This document shows, piece after piece, positions 39,205-47,767 of a stretch of DNA of 64,000 nt. The stretch is taken from contig NZ_CP087112.1 in the NCBI RefSeq assembly GCF_025643255.1, positions 1 to 64,000 of the forward strand. The letters are read 5' to 3'. A model generated the notes under the pieces. The model saw only the letters and a list, made by a program, of their open reading frames with translations. It was not told the DNA's origin and did no database searches. Numbering within the stretch: the stretch's first letter is position 1; each line of letters begins with the position of its first letter. Origin of the DNA: Halomonas sp. 7T (GTDB taxonomy: Bacteria > Pseudomonadota > Gammaproteobacteria > Pseudomonadales > Halomonadaceae). A program made the position numbers and the translations under genes.

Positions 39205-39615
39205 CTATTCGTTCAGACGACGCTGCAACGCGTTCAGCTCTTCGGTGTGCTCCTCAAGTTCGCGGGTGGCTTCTTCTAACTTTTCGCGGCTTTCCTGAAT
39301 ATCATCTTCATCACCGTCGTGTAAGGCTTCGTTCAATTCATCACTGCGCCCCCTTACTTCTTCATGGCTTTCACGTACTTCCTCCTCTGCTTCTGCAAGG
39401 ACGCGTTCATTGGTACAGTTTTCGCTAATGGCGTGTAGCGCTCGCTGTAGCCCCTCGGCGCGGTGTTGATTGCCATGTGCCTGCGCGTGCTCGAGTTGAT
39501 GGCGTAACGCTGCGGTTTTGTCTTCGCATAATAGGTCGGCAGCGTAGGCGAGTTGTAACGGTAATACACCCAATGCCGCGACGAAGGTAACGCAACTTAA
39601 CCACTGTGTTTTCAT
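39205..39615 (-). CDS. DUF1090 periplasmic protein
   Basis: 136 residues with a cleavable signal peptide (end near LAYAADLL). The mature part is a highly charged coiled coil, rich in Glu, with the DUF1090 motif LLCEDKTAALRHQLEHAQAHGN and a second Cys in SENCTNE that may bond with the first. E. coli YqjC is a relative of unknown role, linked to acid and salt response. Monocistronic, 61 bases from the BASS transporter start. Confidence 0.88.
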   Translation of the reverse strand: MKTQWLSCVTFVAALGVLPLQLAYAADLLCEDKTAALRHQLEHAQAHGNQHRAEGLQRALHAISENCTNERVLAEAEEEVRESHEEVRGRSDELNEALHDGDEDDIQESREKLEEATRELEEHTEELNALQRRLNE

Positions 39616-39676
39616 GGTTTACTCCTCATGTAATGTCCCTAATTAGCAGTGCCTTATGCGTAATGGAGAAACGCTT

Positions 39677-40567
39677 TCATAAGTAGTGTGGCGATACTGT
39701 CCGTTGGCGGTCTCGCCATAGGCAGGCAAACATCCACAAAAATACCGGTACGTTCATTAATAGCCCATAAAGCAGAGGCACCAAGCCGATGCCGGGCTGC
39801 TGCAGGAGTGCAAAAGCGACCATCATGGCGACTCCCGCGTTTTGCACGCCAACCTCAACGGTAATGGCGCGGGCACTGGCATGGGGTAGCCGTAAGCGCC
39901 TTGCTGTTTGATGGCCTAAGGTCATGCTTAATATGCAGAGTAGCAGCACCGACAGCGTTTCTACGCTGCGTAGTGATGGCAGTCGCTGGGCATGGCTTAC
40001 AAACAACGCAATGACCACGCCAATCATCGCTACACCAGTTAATACCTTTATTTTGGGCAGCAGCCAGTCCAGCAGCGTTTCCTTCAGTACGCATCGCAGC
40101 AGCATACCGGCGAGCACGGGCACCAGGGTCACCAACAGCAGCTTGCCGACGGTTGGCCAGTAGGGCAGGCTTAACCCAGCAGTGCTTAAACCGAGCAATT
40201 CTAGGTTCCAGCCCATAATTAGCGGTAGCGTAAAGGGGGCTAACACCGCTGCAATGGCGGTTAAGCTAACGGACAGCGCTAAATCCCCCTGGACGAGATA
40301 GCTAAACATGTTCGAAGTTGCCCCTCCCGGAACCAGCGAAACCAGCAGCAACCCCGCAGCGGCTAGTGGCGAAAGCGGCAGCAAGGCCACGATACCCCAG
40401 GCCAGCAACGGCAAGGCCAGTATCTGTAGGCTGGTGCCCAGTAGTAAACGGCCCGGGTTGCGGAAGGTGTGTATAAAGTCACGTTTTGTTAGGTTCAGGC
40501 CCATGGTCATCATCACACCAGCCAATACCCAGGGAAGCAGTACGTGGGATAACCACTCCGACAACAT
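39677..40567 (-). CDS. Bile acid:sodium symporter (BASS) family transporter
   Basis: 296 residues, nine to ten membrane helices. The conserved LVPGGATSNMFSYLVQGDLALSVSLTAIAAVLAPF (an Asn/Ser-rich sodium-binding segment, residues about 78-112) and VEVGVQNAGVAMMVAF in the second half are the two crossing-helix motifs of the family. Substrate unknown; candidates are pantoate, 2-keto acids or taurine-like compounds. Sodium coupling would suit a halophile. Start at 40567, with no close competitor. Confidence 0.9.
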   Translation of the reverse strand: MLSEWLSHVLLPWVLAGVMMTMGLNLTKRDFIHTFRNPGRLLLGTSLQILALPLLAWGIVALLPLSPLAAAGLLLVSLVPGGATSNMFSYLVQGDLALSVSLTAIAAVLAPFTLPLIMGWNLELLGLSTAGLSLPYWPTVGKLLLVTLVPVLAGMLLRCVLKETLLDWLLPKIKVLTGVAMIGVVIALFVSHAQRLPSLRSVETLSVLLLCILSMTLGHQTARRLRLPHASARAITVEVGVQNAGVAMMVAFALLQQPGIGLVPLLYGLLMNVPVFLWMFACLWRDRQRTVSPHYL

Positions 40568-40620
40568 AGCAATTCCTCAAAATAGGATAGGCGAAAAGCT
40601 TATACCCTCTTAACACACGA

Positions 40621-41046
40621 TTACCAAGGCACGGTACGGCGCCCGGTTTGAAACGCCACTACCTTTTGATAAATATCTTTCGCGCGTTCAATAGCGTCTT
40701 GTTCCATTTCATCCGTGGTGATGGCGCGGTTGCCACTGCTGCCGTTACTTTTAAGTAGCGTCTGAACATCGGCGCGGTAGCGCTCCAACAGATGTTCTAG
40801 ATTGGTGAGGGTGGCCTGCAGTTCCAGCGTGAATGCTCGACGCTGCTCTAAACGGGTATGTAAATCGTTAGGGTGCTTAGCCGTATTAATCAACGCGTCT
40901 AGCGTATTGTTGACTAGTTTTTGCGCGCGATGTAGCCGGGGGATAATAATGTACACGACGTCATACAGGTGAACGGGTGAAGCATAATTATTCATAAGAT
41001 GCAGGTGCTTATAAGCATTGAGTGAAATAGCAGGTAAGGTTGGCAT
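40621..41046 (-). CDS. Hypothetical protein
   Basis: 141 residues if started at 41046, where aggtag lies 3 bases before the ATG; an alternative ATG at 40995 gives 124 residues. Mostly helical, with a coiled-coil-like middle (RLEQRRAFTLELQATLTNLEHLLERYRADV) and a basic end (FQTGRRTVPW). Neither signal peptide nor membrane segment. I do not recognise the family. It lies between the BASS transporter and the EAL protein, 53 bases upstream of the transporter on the same strand. Confidence 0.65.
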   Translation of the reverse strand: MPTLPAISLNAYKHLHLMNNYASPVHLYDVVYIIIPRLHRAQKLVNNTLDALINTAKHPNDLHTRLEQRRAFTLELQATLTNLEHLLERYRADVQTLLKSNGSSGNRAITTDEMEQDAIERAKDIYQKVVAFQTGRRTVPW

Positions 41047-41191
41047 TCTACCTGCCCGCAGCCGTTACGCTAGCGCAACCAGGCAAAAACTAAACGAAAA
41101 GAACGCCAAAAGAGCGCGGCGCGGCGCAGCACGCCCCTGGATATTACGTCTGCATGTTGGTTGGCGTGACGCGCGCGAGCGGTATAAGCGT

Positions 41192-43780
41192 TTAAGAGAA
41201 GTGTAGGGGAGCGCTCATCAGCAGATTCGGTAGCTGCTGCAATTCCTGTAGCGGCATTGGGCGTGCAAATAAGTACCCTTGCAGCAGGTCGCACTGCCTG
41301 TTGGCTAAATCGTGCTGCTGTTCTGGCGTTTCAATGCCTTCGGCCACCACGACCATATCCATGTGATGTGCCATTGTGATGACACCTTGTACAATCGCCG
41401 CCATCCGCCGGTTTGTTTGAGCTTCTTGTATAAATCTACGATCTAGTTTTACTTTGTGGGTGGGCAGGTCGCACAAGTAGCTTAGGCTTGAGAAGCCTGT
41501 GCCAAAGTCATCTAACGCGATACGTACGCCCATTGCGGTCAGCGTCTCCATCAGCGCGATGATTGGGCCAGTACCGTCCAGCAACACGCTTTCTGTGACC
41601 TCAAGTTCAAGCTGTTCTGCGGATAATCCGGAAGCCTGTAGCGCGTGTTTCACGTCATCTAGAAAGCCATCCCGACAAAACTGTAGTGAAGAAATGTTAA
41701 CGGCAACGGATAGTTTATGCTCGCTCTGGGCGTTGAGCGCTGCCATATCTCGGCAGGCTTGCAGGAGTACCCAACGGCCTAGTGGAATAATTTGTCCGGT
41801 TTGTTCTGCGAGGGGGATAAACTCACCGGGGGATACCAACCCCAATGTGGGATGCTGCCAACGAATAAGGGCTTCAACGCTGCGTATGCAACCGCTCACG
41901 GCATCGACAATGGGCTGGTAGTGCAGCACGAAGTTCTGCGCACTTAGCGCGGTATGCAGCTCGTGGCGCATGGCAACATTATACTTAACACGTTCGACTT
42001 TGCGGCCACGGTACCACTGCCAGGTGTTTCGCCCCTGCCGTTTGGCTTGCTCTAAGGCTAAATCAGCGTGCTGTAGCAGGCTGTAAGGCTCTTGAATGGA
42101 AGGCGTATGGCAGGCGATACCAATGCTGACGCTTATGTGCACCAGTTGACCCTCAATAGCAACGGGTTCTGCCAGGGTGGTTAAAATACGCTCAGCTAAG
42201 CTAACAATCGCAGAGGTGTGCCCCTGTTTAACTGCTAATAGAATGGCAAACTCGTCTCCTACCAAGCGGGCAAGCATATTAGGAGGGGTAATCATCTCTT
42301 CAAGACGGCGAGCAACGGTTACTAACACTTGATTAGCGACGAGGTGTCCTAGGCCATCGTTAATGGCTTTAAAGCCATCTAAATTAAGATGCATAACGGC
42401 CAAGGTGCCGTGTCGCCTTTGCTGGTGTTGCTCAAACACGTTGCACAGCTGTTCGGTAAACGCTGAGTAGTTGGGGAGATGGGTGAGCAAGTCATGAGTG
42501 GCGTGGTAGGCAAGCTGCGCTTCTTGCTCTTTTTCGTGCGTAATATCTTGATGGATGCCGATAAAGTGAGTGCATTGACCCTCCGGATCAACAACAGGGC
42601 TAACTACAAGGTGATTCCAGAAAGGCTGGCCATTTTTACGGTAATGGCGCAACGTAATACTGATATCGCGCTGCGCTCGCATCGCGCTTTTAATCGCATC
42701 CGATGCTTCTGGTGCCGTATCCGGTCCTTGTAAAAAACGGCTATTGCGACCGATAACCTCGGCAGGGGAATAGCCTGTAATACGGTAAAAAGCCGGGTTA
42801 GCAAAGACAATCGGCATACCGTTTTGCTTTGCGTCTACCATGATGATGCCGCTGGGGCTGGCTTCCATACCTCTTTTAAGTAGCCGTAGCTCATCAGTCT
42901 GCTTATTACGGTCAGTAACATCTCGGCATACGCCGTAAACACCCACAATGACATCATCAATCATCACCGGGAAATTCGTGGTTTCCAGCGAGTAGTGGTG
43001 CCCCTTAGCGTGTTTTCCCAGAGTTTCATAAGTGATGGCTTCGCCACGGCAGGCAGTGTTAAACGCCTGCTGCGTAAGTTCACGAAAATTAGGCACAATG
43101 AATTGGCTAAAGTGCAAACCAATAAGTTCGGATGTCTTATAGCCCGTAATGCGTTCCAGTGCGGTGTTACAGCGCTGAAAATGACCGTCGAGATTAAATT
43201 CGTACACGCCGTCTGGATGGTTAACAAACAGTGAACGGTGCCACTCTGATTGCATGCGGTGCTGCTGTTTATCGCGATGGCGCAGGAGCACAAGGGCCGC
43301 GAGACTGGCGCTACGCTCAAGATGGTGCTGCTCTTGTTGCGAGGGCACAGCGGGATGCCGGTAGTAAGTGGCGAAGGTGCCGAGCAGCTCCCCTTGCGTA
43401 GAGAGTATCGGCACCGACCAGCAGGCGCGTAAGCCCTCGGCGAGGGCTGCCTCCCTAAAGGCTGCCCAGCGAGGCTCCAAACGAATATCCTCAGTTACCA
43501 CGCGCTGTTTTTCAAACGCGGCTCTTCCGCACGTGCCCACCGCAGGGCCAATCATAAGCGTTTGCATGAGTGCGGTGTAGGCAGGTGAAAAATGGCGATT
43601 AGCAACTAAGCTCAAGGTGTTAGTTGCTGGATCAAAACGCATGATCGAAACCAGCGCTTGGGGAAGCATGCGCTCTGCCCATTCAGCCACCGCTGCCAAT
43701 GTTTGGGTAAGCGGTGCACCCGCTGCGGCAAGATCGTGGATTTCCTGCTGTGCTTCGAGTAAGGGATATTCGTAGTACAT
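41192..43780 (-). CDS. GAF-PAS-PAS-GGDEF-EAL cyclic-di-GMP protein
   Basis: 862 residues. Order: GAF (about 1-155), PAS with PAC (165-290), second PAS/PAC (295-425, LOV-like NSRFLQGPDT without the photoactive Cys), GGDEF (430-595) and EAL (605-855). The GGDEF site is degenerate: V507-GDEF in place of GGDEF, and the metal-binding Asp of the first motif is Asn (HLNLDGFKAIND). The EAL site is complete: EAL at 636-638, NISSLQF, EVTES, DDFGTGFSSLSYL, KLD and VVAEGIET. It is therefore probably a phosphodiesterase, perhaps activated by GTP at the GGDEF pocket. No membrane helix. Confidence 0.93.
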   Translation of the reverse strand: MYYEYPLLEAQQEIHDLAAAGAPLTQTLAAVAEWAERMLPQALVSIMRFDPATNTLSLVANRHFSPAYTALMQTLMIGPAVGTCGRAAFEKQRVVTEDIRLEPRWAAFREAALAEGLRACWSVPILSTQGELLGTFATYYRHPAVPSQQEQHHLERSASLAALVLLRHRDKQQHRMQSEWHRSLFVNHPDGVYEFNLDGHFQRCNTALERITGYKTSELIGLHFSQFIVPNFRELTQQAFNTACRGEAITYETLGKHAKGHHYSLETTNFPVMIDDVIVGVYGVCRDVTDRNKQTDELRLLKRGMEASPSGIIMVDAKQNGMPIVFANPAFYRITGYSPAEVIGRNSRFLQGPDTAPEASDAIKSAMRAQRDISITLRHYRKNGQPFWNHLVVSPVVDPEGQCTHFIGIHQDITHEKEQEAQLAYHATHDLLTHLPNYSAFTEQLCNVFEQHQQRRHGTLAVMHLNLDGFKAINDGLGHLVANQVLVTVARRLEEMITPPNMLARLVGDEFAILLAVKQGHTSAIVSLAERILTTLAEPVAIEGQLVHISVSIGIACHTPSIQEPYSLLQHADLALEQAKRQGRNTWQWYRGRKVERVKYNVAMRHELHTALSAQNFVLHYQPIVDAVSGCIRSVEALIRWQHPTLGLVSPGEFIPLAEQTGQIIPLGRWVLLQACRDMAALNAQSEHKLSVAVNISSLQFCRDGFLDDVKHALQASGLSAEQLELEVTESVLLDGTGPIIALMETLTAMGVRIALDDFGTGFSSLSYLCDLPTHKVKLDRRFIQEAQTNRRMAAIVQGVITMAHHMDMVVVAEGIETPEQQHDLANRQCDLLQGYLFARPMPLQELQQLPNLLMSAPLHFS

Positions 43781-44083
43781 AAAATGCCCCTGGTATTTAA
43801 AGCCTAATAATTCTCATTGTTTTAGAGGTTGGCTGCAGAAACCACGATTAACATCATGTAATTAAGCTCAAAGGATGGCAAACAAAAAATACAATAACTT
43901 CTAATTTAGTTACTTTAGTCTAAAGCGTACTCATATGCTCTAGTGCTGATGAGGCATTAGCTTCCCATAAAAAAACGCCCTATGCAGTCCATAGGGCGTT
44001 CTATTAAGCAGCAGGTATTTATCTATTTCACGGCTTAAACATTAAGCAGTGCGTTAAGGCTCTGAACATCTCACGAAACAAGG
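43781..44083. terminator. Intergenic region with terminator of the purine operon (43969-44001)
   Basis: This 303-base, A/T-rich gap holds no gene. At 43969-44001 a perfect stem, aacgccctatg with catagggcgtt around agtc, is flanked on its left by seven As, so read leftward it ends in a T run: an intrinsic terminator for the minus-strand permease gene, about 80 bases after its stop. The rest presumably contains the promoter of the EAL protein gene, but I could not fix it. Confidence 0.7.
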
Positions 44084-45463
44084 CTAGTGTGTGGTGATCA
44101 GCATCACTACGCTGAGCGCCGCGGAGACCCACATGGCCGGTTTGATCTCTTTAATGTTACCGGTGAAGAACTTGATCAGCACGAAGCTGAGAAAGCCGAA
44201 GGCGATACCCAGGGTGATCGAGTAGGTCAGTGGCATCAGGATGATGGCCAGAAAAGCCGGAAAGGCCTGGTCGAATTTCGCCCACTCGATTTTGCTAATC
44301 GGTGCCAGCATGAACAGCCCCACCAGCACTAGCGCAGGCGCCGTGGCGATACCCGGCACCAGGGAAAGCAGCGGTGAGAGGAAGAGGAAAGGCAAGAATA
44401 GCAGGGCGATGACCACGGCCACCAGGCCAGTTCGACCGCCCTGGGCGACGCCAGCGCCGGATTCGATAAAGGTCTGGGCCGCACTGGTGCCCAACGGCGC
44501 CGCGATCATTGAGGCGAAGGCGTCGACGGTCATGGAGCGTTTCAGGTTGCGCGGGTTGCCATCCTTGTCCTTGAGGTCGGCCGACTCAGAAAGCGCCATG
44601 AAGCAGGATAGGGCATCGAAGAAGTTGGTAAACAGCATCACAAAGATGAACGGCAGGTAGGCAACCTTCAGCGCCCCCCAAATATCCACCTGCATCACCG
44701 CGCTGAAGTCAGGCCAAGCCGCCAAGCCGCTCCACTCCACAACTACGTCACCGCCCCACAGCCGGCCCATGGGCGATGCCAGCAGAGTGGTCAGGGCGAT
44801 ACCCAAGATCAACGCACCGTTGAAGCGCAGGATAACCAGAATCGCTGTCGTCATCATGCCGATGAAGAAGGTGACCATGCTGGCATCCATAGAGCCTAGC
44901 GTCACCAGCGTCGCGTCGCTACCGACAATGAAACCCGCATTCTTGAAGCCGATGAAGGTGATAAACAGGCCAATGCCGCAGGTGATAGCGTAGCGCAGCG
45001 AAGGGGGAATGGCTTCAATGATCGCCTTGCGGACGTTGAACATGGCCAGTACGGCGAATAGCACCCCGGACCAGAACACGCAGCCCAGCGCCACTTCCCA
45101 GGAGAGCCCCGCGCCCTGTACCAGGGTATAGGTGAACAGGGCGTTCATGCCCATGCCAGGGGCGACCAAAATCGGGTTGCGGGCATAAAGCCCCATGGCC
45201 AGGCTGCTCATAAAACTGATTAACACCGTGGCCGAGAGCGCGGCGGAGAAGGGGATGCCCGCATCGCTGAGAATCGCCGGGTTGACCACAATGATGTACA
45301 TGGACGCCAGAAACGTCGCGATCCCGGCGAGGATTTCAGTGCGCATCGATGAGCCGCGCCGGGTCACGCCAAAATAGTGGTCCAGCCAGTTGGCAGGCCG
45401 AGCGGCCTGCTCATCAGGCCGTGCAGTGCTGTTATCGGCAAGGGAGGAGGAGTTCGGTTCCAT
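44084..45463 (-). CDS. NCS2 family purine permease (AzgA-like)
   Basis: 459 residues, 12-14 membrane helices, nucleobase:proton symporter of the AzgA-like branch for guanine, hypoxanthine or adenine. Hallmarks: SMRTEILAGIATFLASMYIIVVNP at the start, AGMGMNALFTYT-type (APGMGMNALFTYTLV), LPFIFVMLFTNFFDA and GTSAAQTFIESGAGVAQGGRTGL. Last gene of the xdhA-xdhB-xdhC-guaD-permease unit, which makes guanine or hypoxanthine the likely substrate. 96 bases separate it from guaD, and its own terminator follows. Confidence 0.93.
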   Translation of the reverse strand: MEPNSSSLADNSTARPDEQAARPANWLDHYFGVTRRGSSMRTEILAGIATFLASMYIIVVNPAILSDAGIPFSAALSATVLISFMSSLAMGLYARNPILVAPGMGMNALFTYTLVQGAGLSWEVALGCVFWSGVLFAVLAMFNVRKAIIEAIPPSLRYAITCGIGLFITFIGFKNAGFIVGSDATLVTLGSMDASMVTFFIGMMTTAILVILRFNGALILGIALTTLLASPMGRLWGGDVVVEWSGLAAWPDFSAVMQVDIWGALKVAYLPFIFVMLFTNFFDALSCFMALSESADLKDKDGNPRNLKRSMTVDAFASMIAAPLGTSAAQTFIESGAGVAQGGRTGLVAVVIALLFLPFLFLSPLLSLVPGIATAPALVLVGLFMLAPISKIEWAKFDQAFPAFLAIILMPLTYSITLGIAFGFLSFVLIKFFTGNIKEIKPAMWVSAALSVVMLITTH

Positions 45464-45504
45464 ATAGGTGATCCTATTGTTGTTGGAGCTCGTGGTTAAA
45501 CATT

Positions 45505-45530
45505 GTTATTGGAAATCGTTATTGGAAATC
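45505..45530. repeat. 13-base tandem repeat upstream of the permease gene
   Basis: gttattggaaatc occurs twice in tandem (45505-45517, 45518-45530) and is followed by a degenerate third start, gttgttg. It lies 42-67 bases upstream of the permease start, between guaD and the permease. It could be slippage or a regulatory site. Confidence 0.6.
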
Positions 45531-45559
45531 GTTGTTGCTCGCTGGAGTGATCAGATCCG

Positions 45560-46876
45560 TCAGTCCCGCGTGTGTTGGCGCCTTCCCCCCGCCCAGGTTT
45601 CCAGCACGCTGCGGTCATCGCCCAGCATCATCAGCGCGAACAGACGCTCGCTAAGGGTGCGACAGCGTGCCTGACGTCTTGACAGCAGCGGTGTGGCATC
45701 AGGATCGAGTACCACGAAGTCGGCTTCCATGCCGGGGGCTAGGCGGCCAATGTTGCTATCCAGTGACAGGGCGCGCGCATTGCCCAGTGTCAGGCCGTAG
45801 AAGCCTTGCCAGGCGGTTAGGGGCTGTCCGCGCAATTGGCCGACCTGGTAAGCGGCTTTGAGCGTCGCTAGCCCAGAAAGGTCGGTACCGCCGCCGACGT
45901 CGCTGGCATAGGTCACGTTGAGCCCGACATCGTGTGCGGCGTGGCGGTCGAAAAGGCCGCTACCAAGGAACAGATTAGAGCTGGGGCAGAAGGCGATGTT
46001 GGCGCCACGTTCCGCCAGTCGGCGGCGCATTCCCTGGTCAAGATGGATGCCATGGGCAAAGGTGCTGCGTGGCCCTACTAGGCCTGACTGCTCGTAGACC
46101 TCAAGATAGTCGTGGCTCTCGGGGAACAGCTCGGCCACCCAGTCCAGCTCGCCGGTGTTTTCGGACAGGTGCGTTTGCAGCCATAGGCTCGGGTCAGTGC
46201 GCAACAGCCCGCCCGTCGCGTCGAGCTGCTCCCGGGTTGAAGTGGGAGCAAATCGGGGCGTCAGGCTGTAGCCGAGACGAGCCGTGCCGTGCCAGTCGCT
46301 AATTAGCCGCTCGGCGTCGCGAATGCCACCCTCGGTGTCGTCGCACAGCGCTTCGGGGGCGTGACGATTCATATGCACCTTGCCCGCCAGCATGCGCAGG
46401 TCGCGCTTGCGGCTGGCGGTGAAGAAGGCGTCCACCGAACTGGGGTGGCTGGAGCAGAACACCTGGGCCGTGGTGGTACCCACCCGCAGCATCTCATCAA
46501 GAAAAGCATCAGAGAGCGCCAAGGCATGCTCGTACTGAGCGAAACGACACTCTTCAGGAAAGGTGTAGTCGTTGAGCCAATCCAGCAGCTGGCGCCCGTA
46601 GGAGGCCATGATCTCGAGCTGGACGTAGTGCACGTGGCTGTCGATGAAGCCGGGCATCAGTAACTTGCCACGGTGGTCGATCACCTCGATTCCCGGGGGC
46701 AGGGTCGGCTCGAGTCGCGCATAGTCATCGGTGGCGCGGATGCGGCCATTCTCGATCCACAGGGCAGCGTCTTCGATATGGCGAACGCTGCCCTCGGCGG
46801 GGGTATCGCCCTCGCCGGGGTCAGCATCAAAGCTCAGCACTTCAGCGCGTATCACGCGCGAGTCGTTGGTCGTCAT
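45560..46876 (-). CDS. guaD: Guanine deaminase
   Basis: Hydrolyses guanine to xanthine and ammonia. 438 residues, amidohydrolase fold with the zinc motif FIDSHVHYVQ (HxH), further ligands in FAHGIHLDQ (His) and YASDVGGGTDLS (Asp), and the family-specific YTFPEECRF and CPSSNLFLGSG. The end has a normal composite beta-domain. It lies 24 bases after xdhC in the operon and delivers xanthine to the XdhAB dehydrogenase. Confidence 0.95.
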   Translation of the reverse strand: MTTNDSRVIRAEVLSFDADPGEGDTPAEGSVRHIEDAALWIENGRIRATDDYARLEPTLPPGIEVIDHRGKLLMPGFIDSHVHYVQLEIMASYGRQLLDWLNDYTFPEECRFAQYEHALALSDAFLDEMLRVGTTTAQVFCSSHPSSVDAFFTASRKRDLRMLAGKVHMNRHAPEALCDDTEGGIRDAERLISDWHGTARLGYSLTPRFAPTSTREQLDATGGLLRTDPSLWLQTHLSENTGELDWVAELFPESHDYLEVYEQSGLVGPRSTFAHGIHLDQGMRRRLAERGANIAFCPSSNLFLGSGLFDRHAAHDVGLNVTYASDVGGGTDLSGLATLKAAYQVGQLRGQPLTAWQGFYGLTLGNARALSLDSNIGRLAPGMEADFVVLDPDATPLLSRRQARCRTLSERLFALMMLGDDRSVLETWAGGRRQHTRD

Positions 46877-46900
46877 GATAGGGGCTCTTTTTTCGAATGT

Positions 46901-47767
46901 TTATGAAGGATGCTGGTCGATTAGGGTACGTAGTTCGCCTGGGTCGAGGCCGCGTTGGTCGGCCCGCTCATGGGCGCCCATCAGGGGCAGTAGCTCGGCC
47001 AGGGCGGCCAGTGCAATGGCATAGGGCGTCTTGTCGCCGCCGGTGCCGCCGCTGGCCATGCCAATAGGGCAGCGCACCCTGGTTAGCGCCGCTTCATCAT
47101 GCCCGGCATCGCTCAGCCGCGAGCGGAAGCTGGCCCATTTGCTCTTTGAGCCGATCAGGCCAATTGAGGCTATATCGTTACGGCTTAGCAGGGCATCCAC
47201 CAGCTCGCGGTCCTCGGCGTGGTCGTGGGTCAGCACCAGCGCGTGGCTGTTCGCAGGCAGCGCCGCGACGGCGGCACGTAGGTCAGTCGCGTGGTGACAG
47301 GTTAGACGCGGCTGCGCCTCAGCCCAGGCGGGAAAAATAGCGTCGCGGCTGTCGTGCCACAACACCTGCCAGGGCAGCGGGGCGGCCAGGCGAACCAGCT
47401 CGGTACCGACATGACCGGCGCCGAAGAGGGCCAGGGTCGCCGCACTGCCGGGGAAGACCTCCAACAGCACGTTGACGAAGCCGCCGCAACACTGCCCGCT
47501 GCGCCCGCCTAGGGAGAAGGCTTCAAGGCTCATGCCGATTTTAGCGCTCGCCAGCCGATCCCGTGCCGCGTCGATCACCTGAAACTCAAAGGTGCCGCCG
47601 CCCAGGGTGTCATGGACGGCGTCCGCTGTGATCACCATGCGAGCGCCGGGCTCACGGGGGGTGGAACCGGCGGTGGTCACCACGGTGGCTAGCGCATGGG
47701 GTAGGCCGTCCCGCTGCAGGCGGTGCAGGGCCTCATGCCAGCTTTCGGGGCGCTGGGTGTTCATCAC
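46901..47767 (-). CDS. xdhC: Xanthine dehydrogenase accessory protein XdhC
   Basis: 288 residues; binds molybdenum cofactor, protects its sulfurated form and inserts it into XdhB. N-terminal domain with ATVVTTAGSTPREPGARMVI and the CCGGFV Cys pair (SGQCCGGFVNVLLE), then a Rossmann-like domain with LFGAGHVGTELVRLA, LTHDHAEDRELV and a C-terminal IGLIGSKSKWASFR. It overlaps the xdhB stop by 4 bases (translation coupled). Confidence 0.95.
   Translation of the reverse strand: MMNTQRPESWHEALHRLQRDGLPHALATVVTTAGSTPREPGARMVITADAVHDTLGGGTFEFQVIDAARDRLASAKIGMSLEAFSLGGRSGQCCGGFVNVLLEVFPGSAATLALFGAGHVGTELVRLAAPLPWQVLWHDSRDAIFPAWAEAQPRLTCHHATDLRAAVAALPANSHALVLTHDHAEDRELVDALLSRNDIASIGLIGSKSKWASFRSRLSDAGHDEAALTRVRCPIGMASGGTGGDKTPYAIALAALAELLPLMGAHERADQRGLDPGELRTLIDQHPS

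Noticed and set aside
43960..44010. Plus-strand terminator for a gene left of 43970
   Set aside because: The T run is on the minus strand side, so it serves the purine permease gene; no plus-strand gene ends there.
45505..45530. Possible start of a CRISPR array or VNTR
   Set aside because: There are only two 13-base units with no spacers; no cas genes nearby.
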